Origin: Paracoccaceae bacterium
GTDB taxonomy: Bacteria > Pseudomonadota > Alphaproteobacteria > Rhodobacterales > Rhodobacteraceae
NCBI GenBank assembly: GCA_003561595.1
Contig: PWWF01000129.1
Coordinates: 1 to 7,037 of the forward strand
Direction of reading: 5' to 3'
Length of the DNA stretch: 7,037 bases
Shown here: positions 1 to 6,189 of the stretch, piece after piece
How positions within the stretch are numbered: position 1 is the stretch's first letter
Layout of the letters: every line of letters begins with the position of its first letter
Position numbers and translations under genes: made by a program
The notes under the pieces: generated by a model
Told to the model about the DNA's origin: nothing
The model's database searches: none
The model's input: the letters and a program-made list of their open reading frames with translations, nothing else

Positions 1-90
1 AGCGTGATTTTGCGCATGTCCCTGGTTCCCTGTCAGCCCCTGTGTTGCGGCGCAATGTAACGGCTCAGGCGGCAGGGGAAAGCCCCGATC
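1..90. other. Gene-free stretch at the window edge
   Basis: I see no supportable coding region here. There is a small inverted repeat TTGCG-G-CGCAA at 44-54. Near the end of the minus-strand inhibitor gene, GGGG at 75-78 can pair with CCCC at 83-86, and CGGCT at 61-65 can pair with AGCCG at 93-97. On the minus strand this could be a weak stem-loop around the inhibitor stop codon, but no T-run follows it, so I do not call it a terminator. Confidence 0.4.
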
Positions 91-372
91 TCAGCCGCAA
101 TAGATGCGGGTCACGATCTCTTCGGCATCATGCTCGATATTCAGGCGATCTTCGCGGAAATCCATGGTGACGGCCATACCGGGGCCGATGATGCGATGCT
201 CTTGCGGCAGGCGGTCACGGTCGATCTGGTCCACAGGCTGGCCGACATGGTGTTGAAGCGTGTCAGCCGAGCAGCCCGCCTGCGGAGGCCCGTCATTCGC
301 TGGCGGTCGTTGTTCTTGTCCGCAGGCAGTCAGAAAACCGACGGTGCTGAGAAGGGCGATGGCGCGGAACAT
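91..372 (-). CDS. I78 family peptidase inhibitor, lipoprotein
   Basis: This 93-residue protein has a short hydrophobic signal with a lipobox, L14-T-A-C17, so it should be lipidated at C17 and anchored to a membrane on the periplasmic side. A Pro/Gly-rich linker (about 18-33) precedes the inhibitor domain (about 34-93). Seen: Cys34 and Cys92, which could pair, the central block R60-IIGPG, then TMDFREDRLN (69-78) and a C-terminal YCG. This pattern of PG, TMD(Y/F)R, DRLN and a final CG is that of the Inhibitor I78 family, small inhibitors of serine proteases such as elastase. The target protease cannot be read from the sequence. It stands alone on the minus strand, divergent from the SOS-type gene, and has a near-perfect SD. 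Family assignment is fairly sure; the physiological role, perhaps protection of the envelope from proteases, is inference. Confidence 0.85.
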   Translation of the reverse strand: MFRAIALLSTVGFLTACGQEQRPPANDGPPQAGCSADTLQHHVGQPVDQIDRDRLPQEHRIIGPGMAVTMDFREDRLNIEHDAEEIVTRIYCG

Positions 373-378
373 GACAAT

Positions 379-385
379 ACCTCCT
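379..385 (-). promoter_or_regulatory. Strong SD of the I78 inhibitor gene
   Basis: On the minus strand AGGAGGT lies 6 nt before the ATG at 372-370. It is a near-perfect anti-16S match and fixes the start of the inhibitor gene. It contrasts with the SD-less genes elsewhere in the window. Confidence 0.8.
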
Positions 386-425
386 GTGCTATTTGACGTT
401 CATGTTCACCGGAATAGGGGCAAGA

Positions 426-440
426 TGTCCAGATGGGACA
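426..440. repeat. 15-bp palindrome in the divergent intergenic region
   Basis: TGTCC (426-430) and GGACA (436-440) form a perfect 5-bp inverted repeat around a 5-bp centre. It lies between the divergent inhibitor and ImuA-like genes, where a dimeric regulator could bind. No regulator is encoded in the window, and a 5-bp arm can arise by chance. Confidence 0.35.
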
Positions 441-475
441 GCCGACCGGCAGCGGAAAGATGCTTGCATCAATGT

Positions 476-490
476 GAACAAAATGCGAAC
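476..490 (+). promoter_or_regulatory. LexA (SOS) box, GAAC-N7-GAAC
   Basis: The direct repeat GAAC (476-479), seven bases, GAAC (487-490) exactly fits the alphaproteobacterial LexA operator (GTTC-N7-GTTC or its complement), described in Rhodobacter and Caulobacter relatives. It sits 2 bp before the first possible ATG of the ImuA-like gene, where bound LexA would block initiation. A TTGCAT at 464-469 could be a -35, placing the second half-site over the -10 region. Both the exact match and its place before a gene of an SOS family support the call. Direct binding is inferred. Confidence 0.85.
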
Positions 491-492
491 AC

Positions 493-1182
493 ATGACCAT
501 GACTCTTGTCTTTCCGCTGCCGCATCACCTGGCCGATCAGGACCCGCTGCCTGCCAGTGGCACACCGGCGGCGGCGCTGCTGCGCCTGCGACCGGGCCGC
601 GCGCATGAGCTGTGCGGCCCGGCGCGGCGCCTGCTGGCGGTCTGGGTCATGGCGCAACTGCCCGCCGGGGCACCCGTCATCTGGATCGCCCCGCGCTGGG
701 GGGTGGACCGGCTGTATCCGCCGGGGCTGCGCGACTGGGTCAGCCCCGAGGGGCTGATCCATGTCGCCGCCGCGCGTGACAGCGACGCGCTCGCCTGCGC
801 TGAGGACGCGCTGCGCGCGGGTGCGGTGCCGCTGGTGGTGGTCGAACTGCCCCAGCCGCCTGCGCTGACCCCGCTGCGCCGCCTGCATCTGGCCGCCGAG
901 ACCGGGCTGGACCGGCGGCGCAGCGCCGGGCGCGCGGCAGAGCTGCACGCGCTGGTGCTGACCCCGGACCAGGGCGGCACCCCCGGCGTCGAAAGCCGCT
1001 GGCATCTGGCCGCCTGCCCCGCGCGCGAGGCCCCGCATTACGCGCCCGTGCAATCGGCCTGGCATCTGCAGCGCCTGCGCGCGCGCATGGCGCCCCCGGC
1101 CGCCTGGCATATCGACGCGCGCGGCCAGGCCCATCCGCTGACATCGGACCCCGAGTCGCCCAAAAACCGCGCAACGCCCTGA
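493..1182 (+). CDS. ImuA-like protein (degenerate RecA fold), predicted SOS-induced
   Basis: The product has 229 residues from the first ATG, or 227 from a second in-frame ATG at 499. It resembles ImuA/SulA-type accessory proteins of the ImuA-ImuB-DnaE2 mutasome, which carries out error-prone lesion bypass. Seen: GRAHELCGPARR at about 35-46, a broken Walker A region lacking the GK(S/T) of RecA. This is followed by PVIWIAPRWGVDRLYPPGL (about 61-79), a RecA-core-like strand and loop, and a strand PLVVVELPQPP (113-123) in the Walker B position without a clear acidic switch. ATP hydrolysis is therefore doubtful. The tail (about 195-229) is Pro/Arg-rich and poorly conserved. A perfect LexA box lies just upstream. 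No SD precedes either ATG, so the message may be leaderless; spacing to the promoter-like hexamers slightly favours 499. No imuB or dnaE2 is visible. Family is likely; mutagenesis function is inferred. Confidence 0.75.
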   Translation: MTMTLVFPLPHHLADQDPLPASGTPAAALLRLRPGRAHELCGPARRLLAVWVMAQLPAGAPVIWIAPRWGVDRLYPPGLRDWVSPEGLIHVAAARDSDALACAEDALRAGAVPLVVVELPQPPALTPLRRLHLAAETGLDRRRSAGRAAELHALVLTPDQGGTPGVESRWHLAACPAREAPHYAPVQSAWHLQRLRARMAPPAAWHIDARGQAHPLTSDPESPKNRATP

Positions 1183-1216
1183 CACCACCCGCAAAAGAGT
1201 CGCCATGACCGGCAGA

Positions 1217-1245
1217 TTGCGCTATCTCCACCCGATAAAGATATG
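1217..1245 (+). promoter_or_regulatory. Possible promoter of the GGR-family gene
   Basis: TTGCGC (1217-1222), a 17-bp spacer and GATATG (1240-1245) form a weak sigma70-like pair. Transcription would start near 1252, leaving a leader of only about 5 nt before the ATG at 1257. No SD is present. The match is modest in each hexamer. Confidence 0.3.
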
Positions 1246-1256
1246 CCTTTCACCCA

Positions 1257-2441
1257 ATGCCGGAGTGCGTGCGCGTGCAACATGATCTGCTGATTATCGG
1301 GTCGGGGCCTGCCGGATCAGCCGCCGCGACGATTGCCGCACAGGCCGGGCTGCGGGTCGCGCTGATCGACAAATCCACCTTTCCGCGCGACAAGCTCTGC
1401 GGCGGCGGGATCACCGGGCGCTCGGCGCGCTACCTGTCCGAGATTTTCGGCGCCCCGACCAGCGATGACCTGTTCCTGCCCAGCCACCAGTTCCGTCTGA
1501 CCTATGCCGGACGCAAAATCGGCGGGCAGGAGGATGCGCCAACGCTCTACATGACCATGCGCCGCGCCTATGACGCCATGCTGCACGCCCGCGCCCGCGC
1601 CGCCGGGGCCGAAGTGTTCGCGCCCGTGCGCATAACCGATATCGACACTGCCACCCCTGCCATCACGCTGGCCGATGGGCGCGTGCTGCGCGGCCATCTG
1701 CTGATCGGCGCGGACGGGGCCAACAGCGCCACCGCGCGCGCATTGTTCGGGCGCGCCTTTGACCCAAATGAAATCGGCTTCGGGCTGGAGGTCGAGCTGG
1801 ATCGCGACCTGACCGCCGACAACACGACCGAGATCGATCTGGGCGCAGCCACATGGGGCTATGGCTGGGTCTTTCCCAAGACGGAGTCGATCACGCTGGG
1901 TGTGGGCGGCATCCATATGCGCAACCCGGACATGAAGGCGCATTTCCGCAACTATCTGGCGCTCCACGCGCCCGAACTGGCGGATAACGCAAAGATCAAA
2001 TGCAAGGGCGCCTTTCTGCCCTTTGGCGATTTCCGCAAGGTCGCGGGGCGCGGGCCGGTGCTGCTGGCGGGCGATGCCGCCGGTCTGGTCGATCCGATCA
2101 CCGGCGAGGGAATCGCCTGGGCCATGCGCTCGGGCCAGTTCGCAGGCGAAGCGGCGATCGAGGCGCTGACCTCGGGCCAGCCCAAGGCCGCACTCGCGGC
2201 CTATCAGCGCCGCCTGTCCTATATCCACCGCGAAATCACCGCCGCGCGGCGCATCCGTGCCATGATCTATGCCGGGCCGATCCGCGCCTATTTCCCCCGT
2301 GCGGTCGAACGCAACCCATCCATGACCCGCACCTACCTGCGCCTGCTGGCGGGCGAGATGGATTATGCCGATCTGGGCCACAAGGCCCTGTTCCGCCTGG
2401 CGCGACGTCTGGGCGGGTCGGTCTTTCGTCGCGCGGCGTAA
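1257..2441 (+). CDS. Geranylgeranyl reductase family FAD-dependent oxidoreductase
   Basis: This 394-residue cytoplasmic or peripheral flavoprotein has an N-terminal Rossmann motif LLIIGSGPAGSAAA (11-24) ending in the acidic ALIDK (35-39) for FAD ribose. It also has CGGGITGRS (48-56), the second FAD motif GADGANSATAR (151-161), YGWVFPK (202-208) and GDAAGLVDPITGEGIAWAM (272-290). The order and the Y-x-W-x-FPK signature are those of the geranylgeranyl reductase family (TIGR02032-type), whose members reduce prenyl double bonds in chlorophyll, archaeal lipid or quinone-like substrates. It lacks the beginning typical of BchP, and no photosynthesis genes are nearby, so the substrate is unknown. GTG codons at 1269 and 1275 are alternative starts. 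The gene lies 74 bp after the ImuA-like gene and 51 bp before rimO. Family is confident; substrate is not. Confidence 0.88.
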   Translation: MPECVRVQHDLLIIGSGPAGSAAATIAAQAGLRVALIDKSTFPRDKLCGGGITGRSARYLSEIFGAPTSDDLFLPSHQFRLTYAGRKIGGQEDAPTLYMTMRRAYDAMLHARARAAGAEVFAPVRITDIDTATPAITLADGRVLRGHLLIGADGANSATARALFGRAFDPNEIGFGLEVELDRDLTADNTTEIDLGAATWGYGWVFPKTESITLGVGGIHMRNPDMKAHFRNYLALHAPELADNAKIKCKGAFLPFGDFRKVAGRGPVLLAGDAAGLVDPITGEGIAWAMRSGQFAGEAAIEALTSGQPKAALAAYQRRLSYIHREITAARRIRAMIYAGPIRAYFPRAVERNPSMTRTYLRLLAGEMDYADLGHKALFRLARRLGGSVFRRAA

Positions 2442-2448
2442 CACTGTT

Positions 2449-2466
2449 CGCGGGGGCTTTCCCGCG
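2449..2466 (+). repeat. Stem-loop between the GGR gene and rimO
   Basis: CGCGGG (2449-2454) and CCCGCG (2461-2466) form a perfect 6-bp stem with a 6-nt loop, starting 7 bp after the stop of the reductase gene. No T-run follows, so it is not a standard intrinsic terminator. It may protect the 3' end of the upstream message or be a chance product of GC richness. Confidence 0.35.
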
Positions 2467-2486
2467 CCGCATGGCCAGAGTATATG
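2458..2486 (+). promoter_or_regulatory. Possible promoter of rimO
   Basis: TATATG (2481-2486) is a fair -10, with a poor -35 TTTCCC (2458-2463) 17 bp upstream. The -10 ends 6 nt before the ATG at 2493, so a transcript from it would start at that ATG. Confidence 0.25.
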
Positions 2487-2492
2487 CCGCCC

Positions 2493-3869
2493 ATGAGCAC
2501 GAACCCCCCTGACCTGCGCCCCGATATCGCGCCCCGCGCCCGCCTTGGCGATGCCCCCCGCCCCGGCCAGCCCACGATCGGCATGGTCAGCCTGGGCTGC
2601 CCCAAGGCGCTGGTGGACAGTGAACGCATCCTGACCCGGCTGCGCGCCGAAGGCTATGGCATCAGCCCCGATTACGCGGGCGCCGATGCCGTGATCGTCA
2701 ATACCTGCGGCTTTCTCGACAGTGCCAAGGCCGAAAGCCTGGATGCGATTGGCGAGGCGCTGTCGGAAAATGGCCGCGTCATCGTCACGGGCTGTCTGGG
2801 GGCCGAGCCCGAATATATCACCGGCGCGCACCCAAAGGTGCTGGCCGTGACGGGCCCGCACCAATATGAACAGGTGCTCGATGCCGTCCATGCCGCTGTG
2901 CCGCCCGCGCCCGATCCGTTCATCGACCTGCTGCCCGCGCGCGGTGTCAGCCTGACCCCGCGCCATTACAGTTACCTCAAGATTTCAGAGGGTTGCAACC
3001 ACAAGTGCAAGTTCTGCATCATCCCCGACATGCGCGGGCGCCTGGCCTCTCGCCCCGCCCACGCCGTGCTGCGCGAGGCGGAAAAGCTGGTCGCGGCGGG
3101 GGTGAAGGAGCTGCTGGTCATTTCTCAGGACACTTCGGCCTATGGGGTGGATGTCCGACATGCGGAAGAGCGCGGCCACCGCGCCCATATCACCGATCTG
3201 GCGCGTGATCTGGGGGGCCTCGGCGCCTGGGTGCGGCTGCATTACATCTACCCCTACCCGCATGTGCGCGAGTTGATCCCGCTGATGGCCGACGGGTTGG
3301 TGCTGCCCTATCTGGACATTCCCTTCCAGCATTCCCACCCCGACACGTTACGCCGCATGGCGCGGCCCGCCGCGGGCGAAAAGACGCTGGACCGGATCGC
3401 GGAATGGCGCGCCATCTGCCCCGAGATCACGCTGCGCTCGACCTTCATCGTCGGCTATCCGGGCGAGACCGAGGCCGAATTCCAGCATCTGCTGGACTGG
3501 CTGGATGAGGCGCAACTGGACCGTGTGGGCTGCTTTCAATACGAGAACGTGGCGGGCGCACGGTCCAATGCCCTGCCCGACCATGTGCCCGATGAGGTAA
3601 AGGCCGAACGCTGGGCGCGGTTCATGGAAAAGGCGCAGGCGATATCGGCGGCGAAACTGGCAGCCAAACTCGGGCAGCGGATGGATGTCATCGTGGACGA
3701 GATCGACGCCGACGGCATCGCCACCTGCCGCACCAAGGCCGACGCGCCCGAAATCGACGGCAACCTGTTCATCGACGCGGGGACAGATGGGCTGTCGGTC
3801 GGCGATATCGTAACGGTCGAGGTGGATGAAGCGGGCGAGTACGACCTGTGGGGGCAGATTGCACCTTAA
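2493..3869 (+). CDS. rimO: Ribosomal protein S12 methylthiotransferase RimO
   Basis: RimO is a radical-SAM enzyme that adds a methylthio group to the beta carbon of an aspartate in ribosomal protein S12 (Asp89 in E. coli). With the start at 2493 the protein has 458 residues, near the family norm. Domains in order: an N-terminal UPF0004/MTTase domain (about 26-135) with Cys36 in SLGCPK, Cys72 in NTCGF and Cys101 in TGCLG for the auxiliary 4Fe-4S cluster; a radical-SAM core (about 158-385) with CNHKCKFC, Cys168, Cys172 and Cys175 for the catalytic cluster; and a C-terminal TRAM-like substrate-binding domain (about 390-458). [12 protein letters not shown] separates RimO from MiaB. I prefer the ATG at 2493 to that at 2484 because family members often begin MSxNPP and because of the promoter spacing; 2484 would add MPP. 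No good SD is visible. All six cluster cysteines are present, so it should be active. Confidence 0.96.
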   Translation: MSTNPPDLRPDIAPRARLGDAPRPGQPTIGMVSLGCPKALVDSERILTRLRAEGYGISPDYAGADAVIVNTCGFLDSAKAESLDAIGEALSENGRVIVTGCLGAEPEYITGAHPKVLAVTGPHQYEQVLDAVHAAVPPAPDPFIDLLPARGVSLTPRHYSYLKISEGCNHKCKFCIIPDMRGRLASRPAHAVLREAEKLVAAGVKELLVISQDTSAYGVDVRHAEERGHRAHITDLARDLGGLGAWVRLHYIYPYPHVRELIPLMADGLVLPYLDIPFQHSHPDTLRRMARPAAGEKTLDRIAEWRAICPEITLRSTFIVGYPGETEAEFQHLLDWLDEAQLDRVGCFQYENVAGARSNALPDHVPDEVKAERWARFMEKAQAISAAKLAAKLGQRMDVIVDEIDADGIATCRTKADAPEIDGNLFIDAGTDGLSVGDIVTVEVDEAGEYDLWGQIAP

Positions 3870-3939
3870 GCCTTCCCCTTGGCGCGGGCGCATGATAAGG
3901 GCTGCGCGGCTTGGGCGCACCGCCCGAACAGGATAATCC

Positions 3940-3944
3940 GGAGA
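3940..3944 (+). promoter_or_regulatory. SD of ndk
   Basis: GGAGA lies 7 nt before the ATG at 3952, an ideal spacing. It is the only clear SD among the plus-strand genes of this window and fits the high expression expected of ndk. Confidence 0.75.
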
Positions 3945-3951
3945 CATCAAA

Positions 3952-4374
3952 ATGGCCATCGAGCGCACGCTTTCCATCATCAAACCCGACGCGACCAACC
4001 GCAACCTGACCGGCAAGATCAATGCCAAGTTCGAGGAAGCGGGCCTGCGCATCGTTGCGCAGAAGCGCATCCACCTGACCAAGGCGCAGGCCGGCAAGTT
4101 CTACGAGGTCCACGCCGAACGCCCCTTCTATGACGAACTGTGCGACTTCATGGCCTCTGCCCCGGTCGTGGTGCAGGTGCTGGAAGGCGAAGGCGCGATT
4201 GCCAAGAACCGCGAAGTCATGGGCGCGACCAACCCTGCCGATGCCGCCCCCGGTACGATCCGCGCCGAATTTGCGCAATCGGTGGGCGAAAACTCGGTCC
4301 ACGGATCGGACGCGCCGGAAACGGCCGCCGCCGAGATTGCATATTTCTTCTCAGGGCTGGAACTGGTCGGCTGA
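3952..4374 (+). CDS. ndk: Nucleoside diphosphate kinase
   Basis: The product transfers the gamma phosphate from ATP to other nucleoside diphosphates by a ping-pong mechanism through a phosphohistidine, balancing NTP and dNTP pools in the cytoplasm. At 140 residues it has the standard bacterial length. Seen: [11 protein letters not shown] (4-14) with the nucleotide-binding Lys11, [11 protein letters not shown] (57-67), [14 protein letters not shown] (91-104), and NSVHGSD (115-121) with the phosphorylated His117. All hallmarks are intact. The start is set by the well-spaced SD. The gene follows rimO by 82 bp and is closed by a strong intrinsic terminator, so its transcript probably ends here. 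I could not find a convincing promoter in the gap before it, so it may also be read from rimO. Confidence 0.98.
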   Translation: MAIERTLSIIKPDATNRNLTGKINAKFEEAGLRIVAQKRIHLTKAQAGKFYEVHAERPFYDELCDFMASAPVVVQVLEGEGAIAKNREVMGATNPADAAPGTIRAEFAQSVGENSVHGSDAPETAAAEIAYFFSGLELVG

Positions 4375-4397
4375 ACTGGTTCGATATTTTTTTCGGG

Positions 4398-4422
4398 GGG
4401 CCGCGCTTCGCGCGGCCCTTTT
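4398..4422 (+). terminator. Intrinsic terminator after ndk
   Basis: GGGCCGCGC (4398-4406) and GCGCGGCCC (4410-4418) form a perfect 9-bp stem with a TTC loop, or 8 bp with a CTTCG loop, followed by TTTT (4419-4422). It begins 23 bp after the ndk stop. A run of seven T at 4387-4393 precedes the stem. It separates ndk from the genes downstream. Confidence 0.85.
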
Positions 4423-4443
4423 CACATGCGCGCGGCGTTTCAC

Positions 4444-4472
4444 TTGCACCCGAAGCAGGCGAGCGCGATACT
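4444..4472 (+). promoter_or_regulatory. Possible promoter of the YeeZ-like gene
   Basis: TTGCAC (4444-4449), a 17-bp spacer and GATACT (4467-4472) lie just after the ndk terminator. The -10 ends 7 nt before the ATG at 4480, so the transcript would begin at or next to the start codon. No SD is present. The preceding terminator makes some promoter here necessary. Confidence 0.4.
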
Positions 4473-4479
4473 GCGCGCC

Positions 4480-5331
4480 ATGGGCAAGACACTTCTTTCA
4501 CTCGGGCATGGCTACAGCGCCTCAGGGCTGGAAACGCGGCTGCTGGCGCGTGGCTGGCAGATCATCGGGACCACGCGCAGCGATGACAAGGCGCGCGCGA
4601 TGCAAGCACGCGGCGTCACGCCACTTATCTGGCCGGGCAATCCGCTGCCGCTGGACCAGGCCACGCATCTGCTGACATCCATCGCGCCGCGCGGCGCGGA
4701 CCCGGTGCTGGCCGCGCATGGCGACGAGATTGCCGAGGCCCGGCATCTGGAATGGGTCGGCTACCTCTCGACCATCGGGGTCTATGGCGACCGGCAGGGC
4801 GGCTGGGTGGATGAAACCGACACCCCAGATGCGCGGTCCGAGCGCGCGCGTGACCGGATCGCGGCGGAAAATGCCTGGCAGGCGGTTTGTGACCGCGCAG
4901 GCGTGGCGCTGCATGTGTTCCGGCTGGCGGGGATTTACGGACCCGGACGCGGCCCCTTTGCGAAGCTGCGCGCAGGGCGTGCGCAACGGGTCATCAAGCC
5001 AGGTCAGGTCTTTTCGCGCATCCATCTCGACGATATCGCCGAGGCGCTGGATCTGGCCATGCACTCGGATCTGGGCAGCCGCATCTTCAACCTGTGCGAC
5101 GATCTGCCCGCCCCCCCGCAGGATGTGCTGTGCCACGCGGCAGATCTGATGGGCATTTCCCCGCCCCCCGAAGTGCCGTTCGAGGAGGCCGATCTCTCGC
5201 CCATGGCGCGCGCCTTCTATGCCGACAGCAAGCGCGTGCGCAATGACCGGATCAAGCGCGACCTGGGGCTGACCCTGCGCCACCCCGATTACCGCAGCGG
5301 GCTGGCCGCGATCAGGGCGGCCGAGGGGTGA
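4480..5331 (+). CDS. YeeZ-like NAD(P)-binding epimerase-fold protein (SDR family)
   Basis: With the ATG at 4480 the protein has 283 residues. It opens with SLGHGYSASGLETRL (7-21), a variant glycine-rich dinucleotide-binding loop after the first strand. It continues with WQIIGTTRS (26-34), where Arg33 may favour NADP, then LSTIGVYGDRQGGWVDE (96-112) and FRLAGIYGPGRGPF (147-160). This order matches the YeeZ-type atypical extended SDRs, related to NAD-dependent epimerases/dehydratases. The usual YxxxK dyad is not evident: Tyr102 is followed by GDRQ, not a Lys four residues on. Catalysis is therefore uncertain and the substrate unknown. An upstream in-frame ATG at 4426 would add 18 residues, but they would overlap the promoter-like hexamers and precede the natural first strand, so I reject it. 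The gene lies 105 bp after ndk and 36 bp before truA. Confidence 0.85.
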   Translation: MGKTLLSLGHGYSASGLETRLLARGWQIIGTTRSDDKARAMQARGVTPLIWPGNPLPLDQATHLLTSIAPRGADPVLAAHGDEIAEARHLEWVGYLSTIGVYGDRQGGWVDETDTPDARSERARDRIAAENAWQAVCDRAGVALHVFRLAGIYGPGRGPFAKLRAGRAQRVIKPGQVFSRIHLDDIAEALDLAMHSDLGSRIFNLCDDLPAPPQDVLCHAADLMGISPPPEVPFEEADLSPMARAFYADSKRVRNDRIKRDLGLTLRHPDYRSGLAAIRAAEG

Positions 5332-5360
5332 TTGCCAAGCGCGCGCGGGCGCGCTACCTC
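5332..5360 (+). promoter_or_regulatory. Possible promoter of truA with an inverted repeat in its spacer
   Basis: TTGCCA (5332-5337) and a weak TACCTC (5355-5360) are 17 bp apart, and the ATG at 5368 follows after 7 nt. The spacer holds a perfect 7-bp inverted repeat, AGCGCGC (5338-5344) and GCGCGCT (5349-5355), which could instead be a hairpin ending the upstream message, though no T-run follows. truA may simply be co-transcribed with the gene before it. Confidence 0.25.
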
Positions 5361-5367
5361 GGCGCTC

Positions 5368-6141
5368 ATGCCACGCTATGCGCTGAAAATCGAATATGAC
5401 GGGCGACCCTTTTGCGGCTGGCAGGCGCAGAAGGATCAGCCGTCGGTGCAGGACGCGCTGGAGGGCGCGCTGGCACGGCTGGAGCCGGGCCTGCCCCGCA
5501 TTGCCGCTGCCGGGCGGACCGATACAGGTGTGCATGCCACCGGGCAAGTGGCCCATTGCGACATGGCGCGCGACTGGGACCCCTTTCGCCTGATGGAGGC
5601 GCTGAATCACCATCTGCGCCCCGCCCCCGTCGCCGTGCTGGCCTGCGCGCAGGTGCCCGAAGCATTTCACGCCAGATTCTCTGCGCGCGAGCGGCGCTAT
5701 CTGTTCCGGCTGGTCAGCCGCCGCGCGCCCCCGGTGCTGGAACAGGGGCGGATCTGGCATATTCGTCACGCGCTGTCGCTGGCCCCCATGCAAGAAGCCG
5801 CGCGCCATCTGCTGGGGCAGCATGATTTCACGACCTTTCGCGCAAGCCAGTGTCAGGCGGCCTCACCCGTCAAGACGCTTGATATGCTGGAGATCGAGGT
5901 CCTGGACATCCCCCATGGGCAGGAATTCCGCTTTCACCTGCGCGCGCGGTCCTTTCTGCACAATCAGGTCCGCAGCATCGTCGGCACGCTGGAGCGAGTG
6001 GGCGCAGGCGCCTGGGCGCCGGAGGATATGCGCGCGGCACTCGCGGCGCGCGACCGCGCGGCCTGCGGGCCAGTCAGCCCGCCGGACGGGCTGTATCTGA
6101 GCCATGTGGCCTATCCGGAAAACCCCTTTGGCGATGCGTAG
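5368..6141 (+). CDS. truA: tRNA pseudouridine(38-40) synthase TruA
   Basis: TruA converts uridines 38, 39 and 40 in the anticodon stem-loop of many tRNAs to pseudouridine. The 257-residue length is typical. Seen: [16 protein letters not shown] (4-19), the opening strand of the family; [17 protein letters not shown] (47-63) with the catalytic Asp52; [15 protein letters not shown] near 104-118; [10 protein letters not shown] (about 151-160); and [13 protein letters not shown] (about 203-215). All key residues are present. An in-frame TTG at 5332 would add 12 residues, but the family begins close to the first strand, so the ATG at 5368 is preferred. No SD is visible. It is the last plus-strand gene and converges on the alaS-DUF1330 operon. 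Confidence 0.97.
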   Translation: MPRYALKIEYDGRPFCGWQAQKDQPSVQDALEGALARLEPGLPRIAAAGRTDTGVHATGQVAHCDMARDWDPFRLMEALNHHLRPAPVAVLACAQVPEAFHARFSARERRYLFRLVSRRAPPVLEQGRIWHIRHALSLAPMQEAARHLLGQHDFTTFRASQCQAASPVKTLDMLEIEVLDIPHGQEFRFHLRARSFLHNQVRSIVGTLERVGAGAWAPEDMRAALAARDRAACGPVSPPDGLYLSHVAYPENPFGDA

Positions 6142-6150
6142 GGCCGACAG

Positions 6151-6181
6151 GGATTATTTGAGTATTTCTGGCAAGATGAAG
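6151..6181. other. T-rich motif in the convergent spacer
   Basis: The 48-bp gap between two converging genes holds TTTGAGTATTT (6157-6167), with CTGGCAAGATGAAG beginning at 6168. It is more AT-rich than anything around it. From memory, near-identical strings recur between genes in Rhodobacteraceae genomes, often at 3' ends; I cannot verify this here. It has no clear stem-loop, so it is not a classical terminator. Confidence 0.4.
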
Positions 6182-6189
6182 CCGGAAGC

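Noticed and set aside
398..407. GTTC-N2-GTTC in the divergent region as a second LexA box
   Set aside because: The spacing is 2 bp rather than the 7 bp needed by alphaproteobacterial LexA.
469..1206. Minus-strand frame (245 codons) opposite the ImuA-like gene
   Set aside because: The plus-strand frame has ImuA-like motifs and a LexA box at its start; the antisense product is Arg/Gln-rich and featureless.
1204..1284. Small frame (26 codons) starting ATGACC before the reductase gene
   Set aside because: It has no SD and no recognisable content, and it overlaps the start of the reductase gene in another frame.
1317..2966. Long open frame on the minus strand (549 codons) across the reductase gene and the start of rimO
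   Set aside because: It lies opposite two genes with clear family motifs, and its product is a low-complexity Arg/Gly/Ala-rich sequence with no recognisable domain. In GC-rich DNA such antisense frames arise from codon bias.
3932..3937. GATAAT before ndk as a -10 element
   Set aside because: It fits the hexamer, but transcription would start inside or after the SD at 3940-3944 and remove it. The upstream TTGGGC (3911-3916) is also only 15 bp away.
4426..4479. Upstream ATG of the YeeZ-like gene adding 18 residues
   Set aside because: The extension precedes the natural first strand of the Rossmann fold and covers the promoter-like hexamers; no SD supports it.
4522..5823. Long open frame on the minus strand (433 codons) across the YeeZ-like gene and truA
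   Set aside because: It is antisense to two recognised genes, has no family motifs and no sensible start signal.
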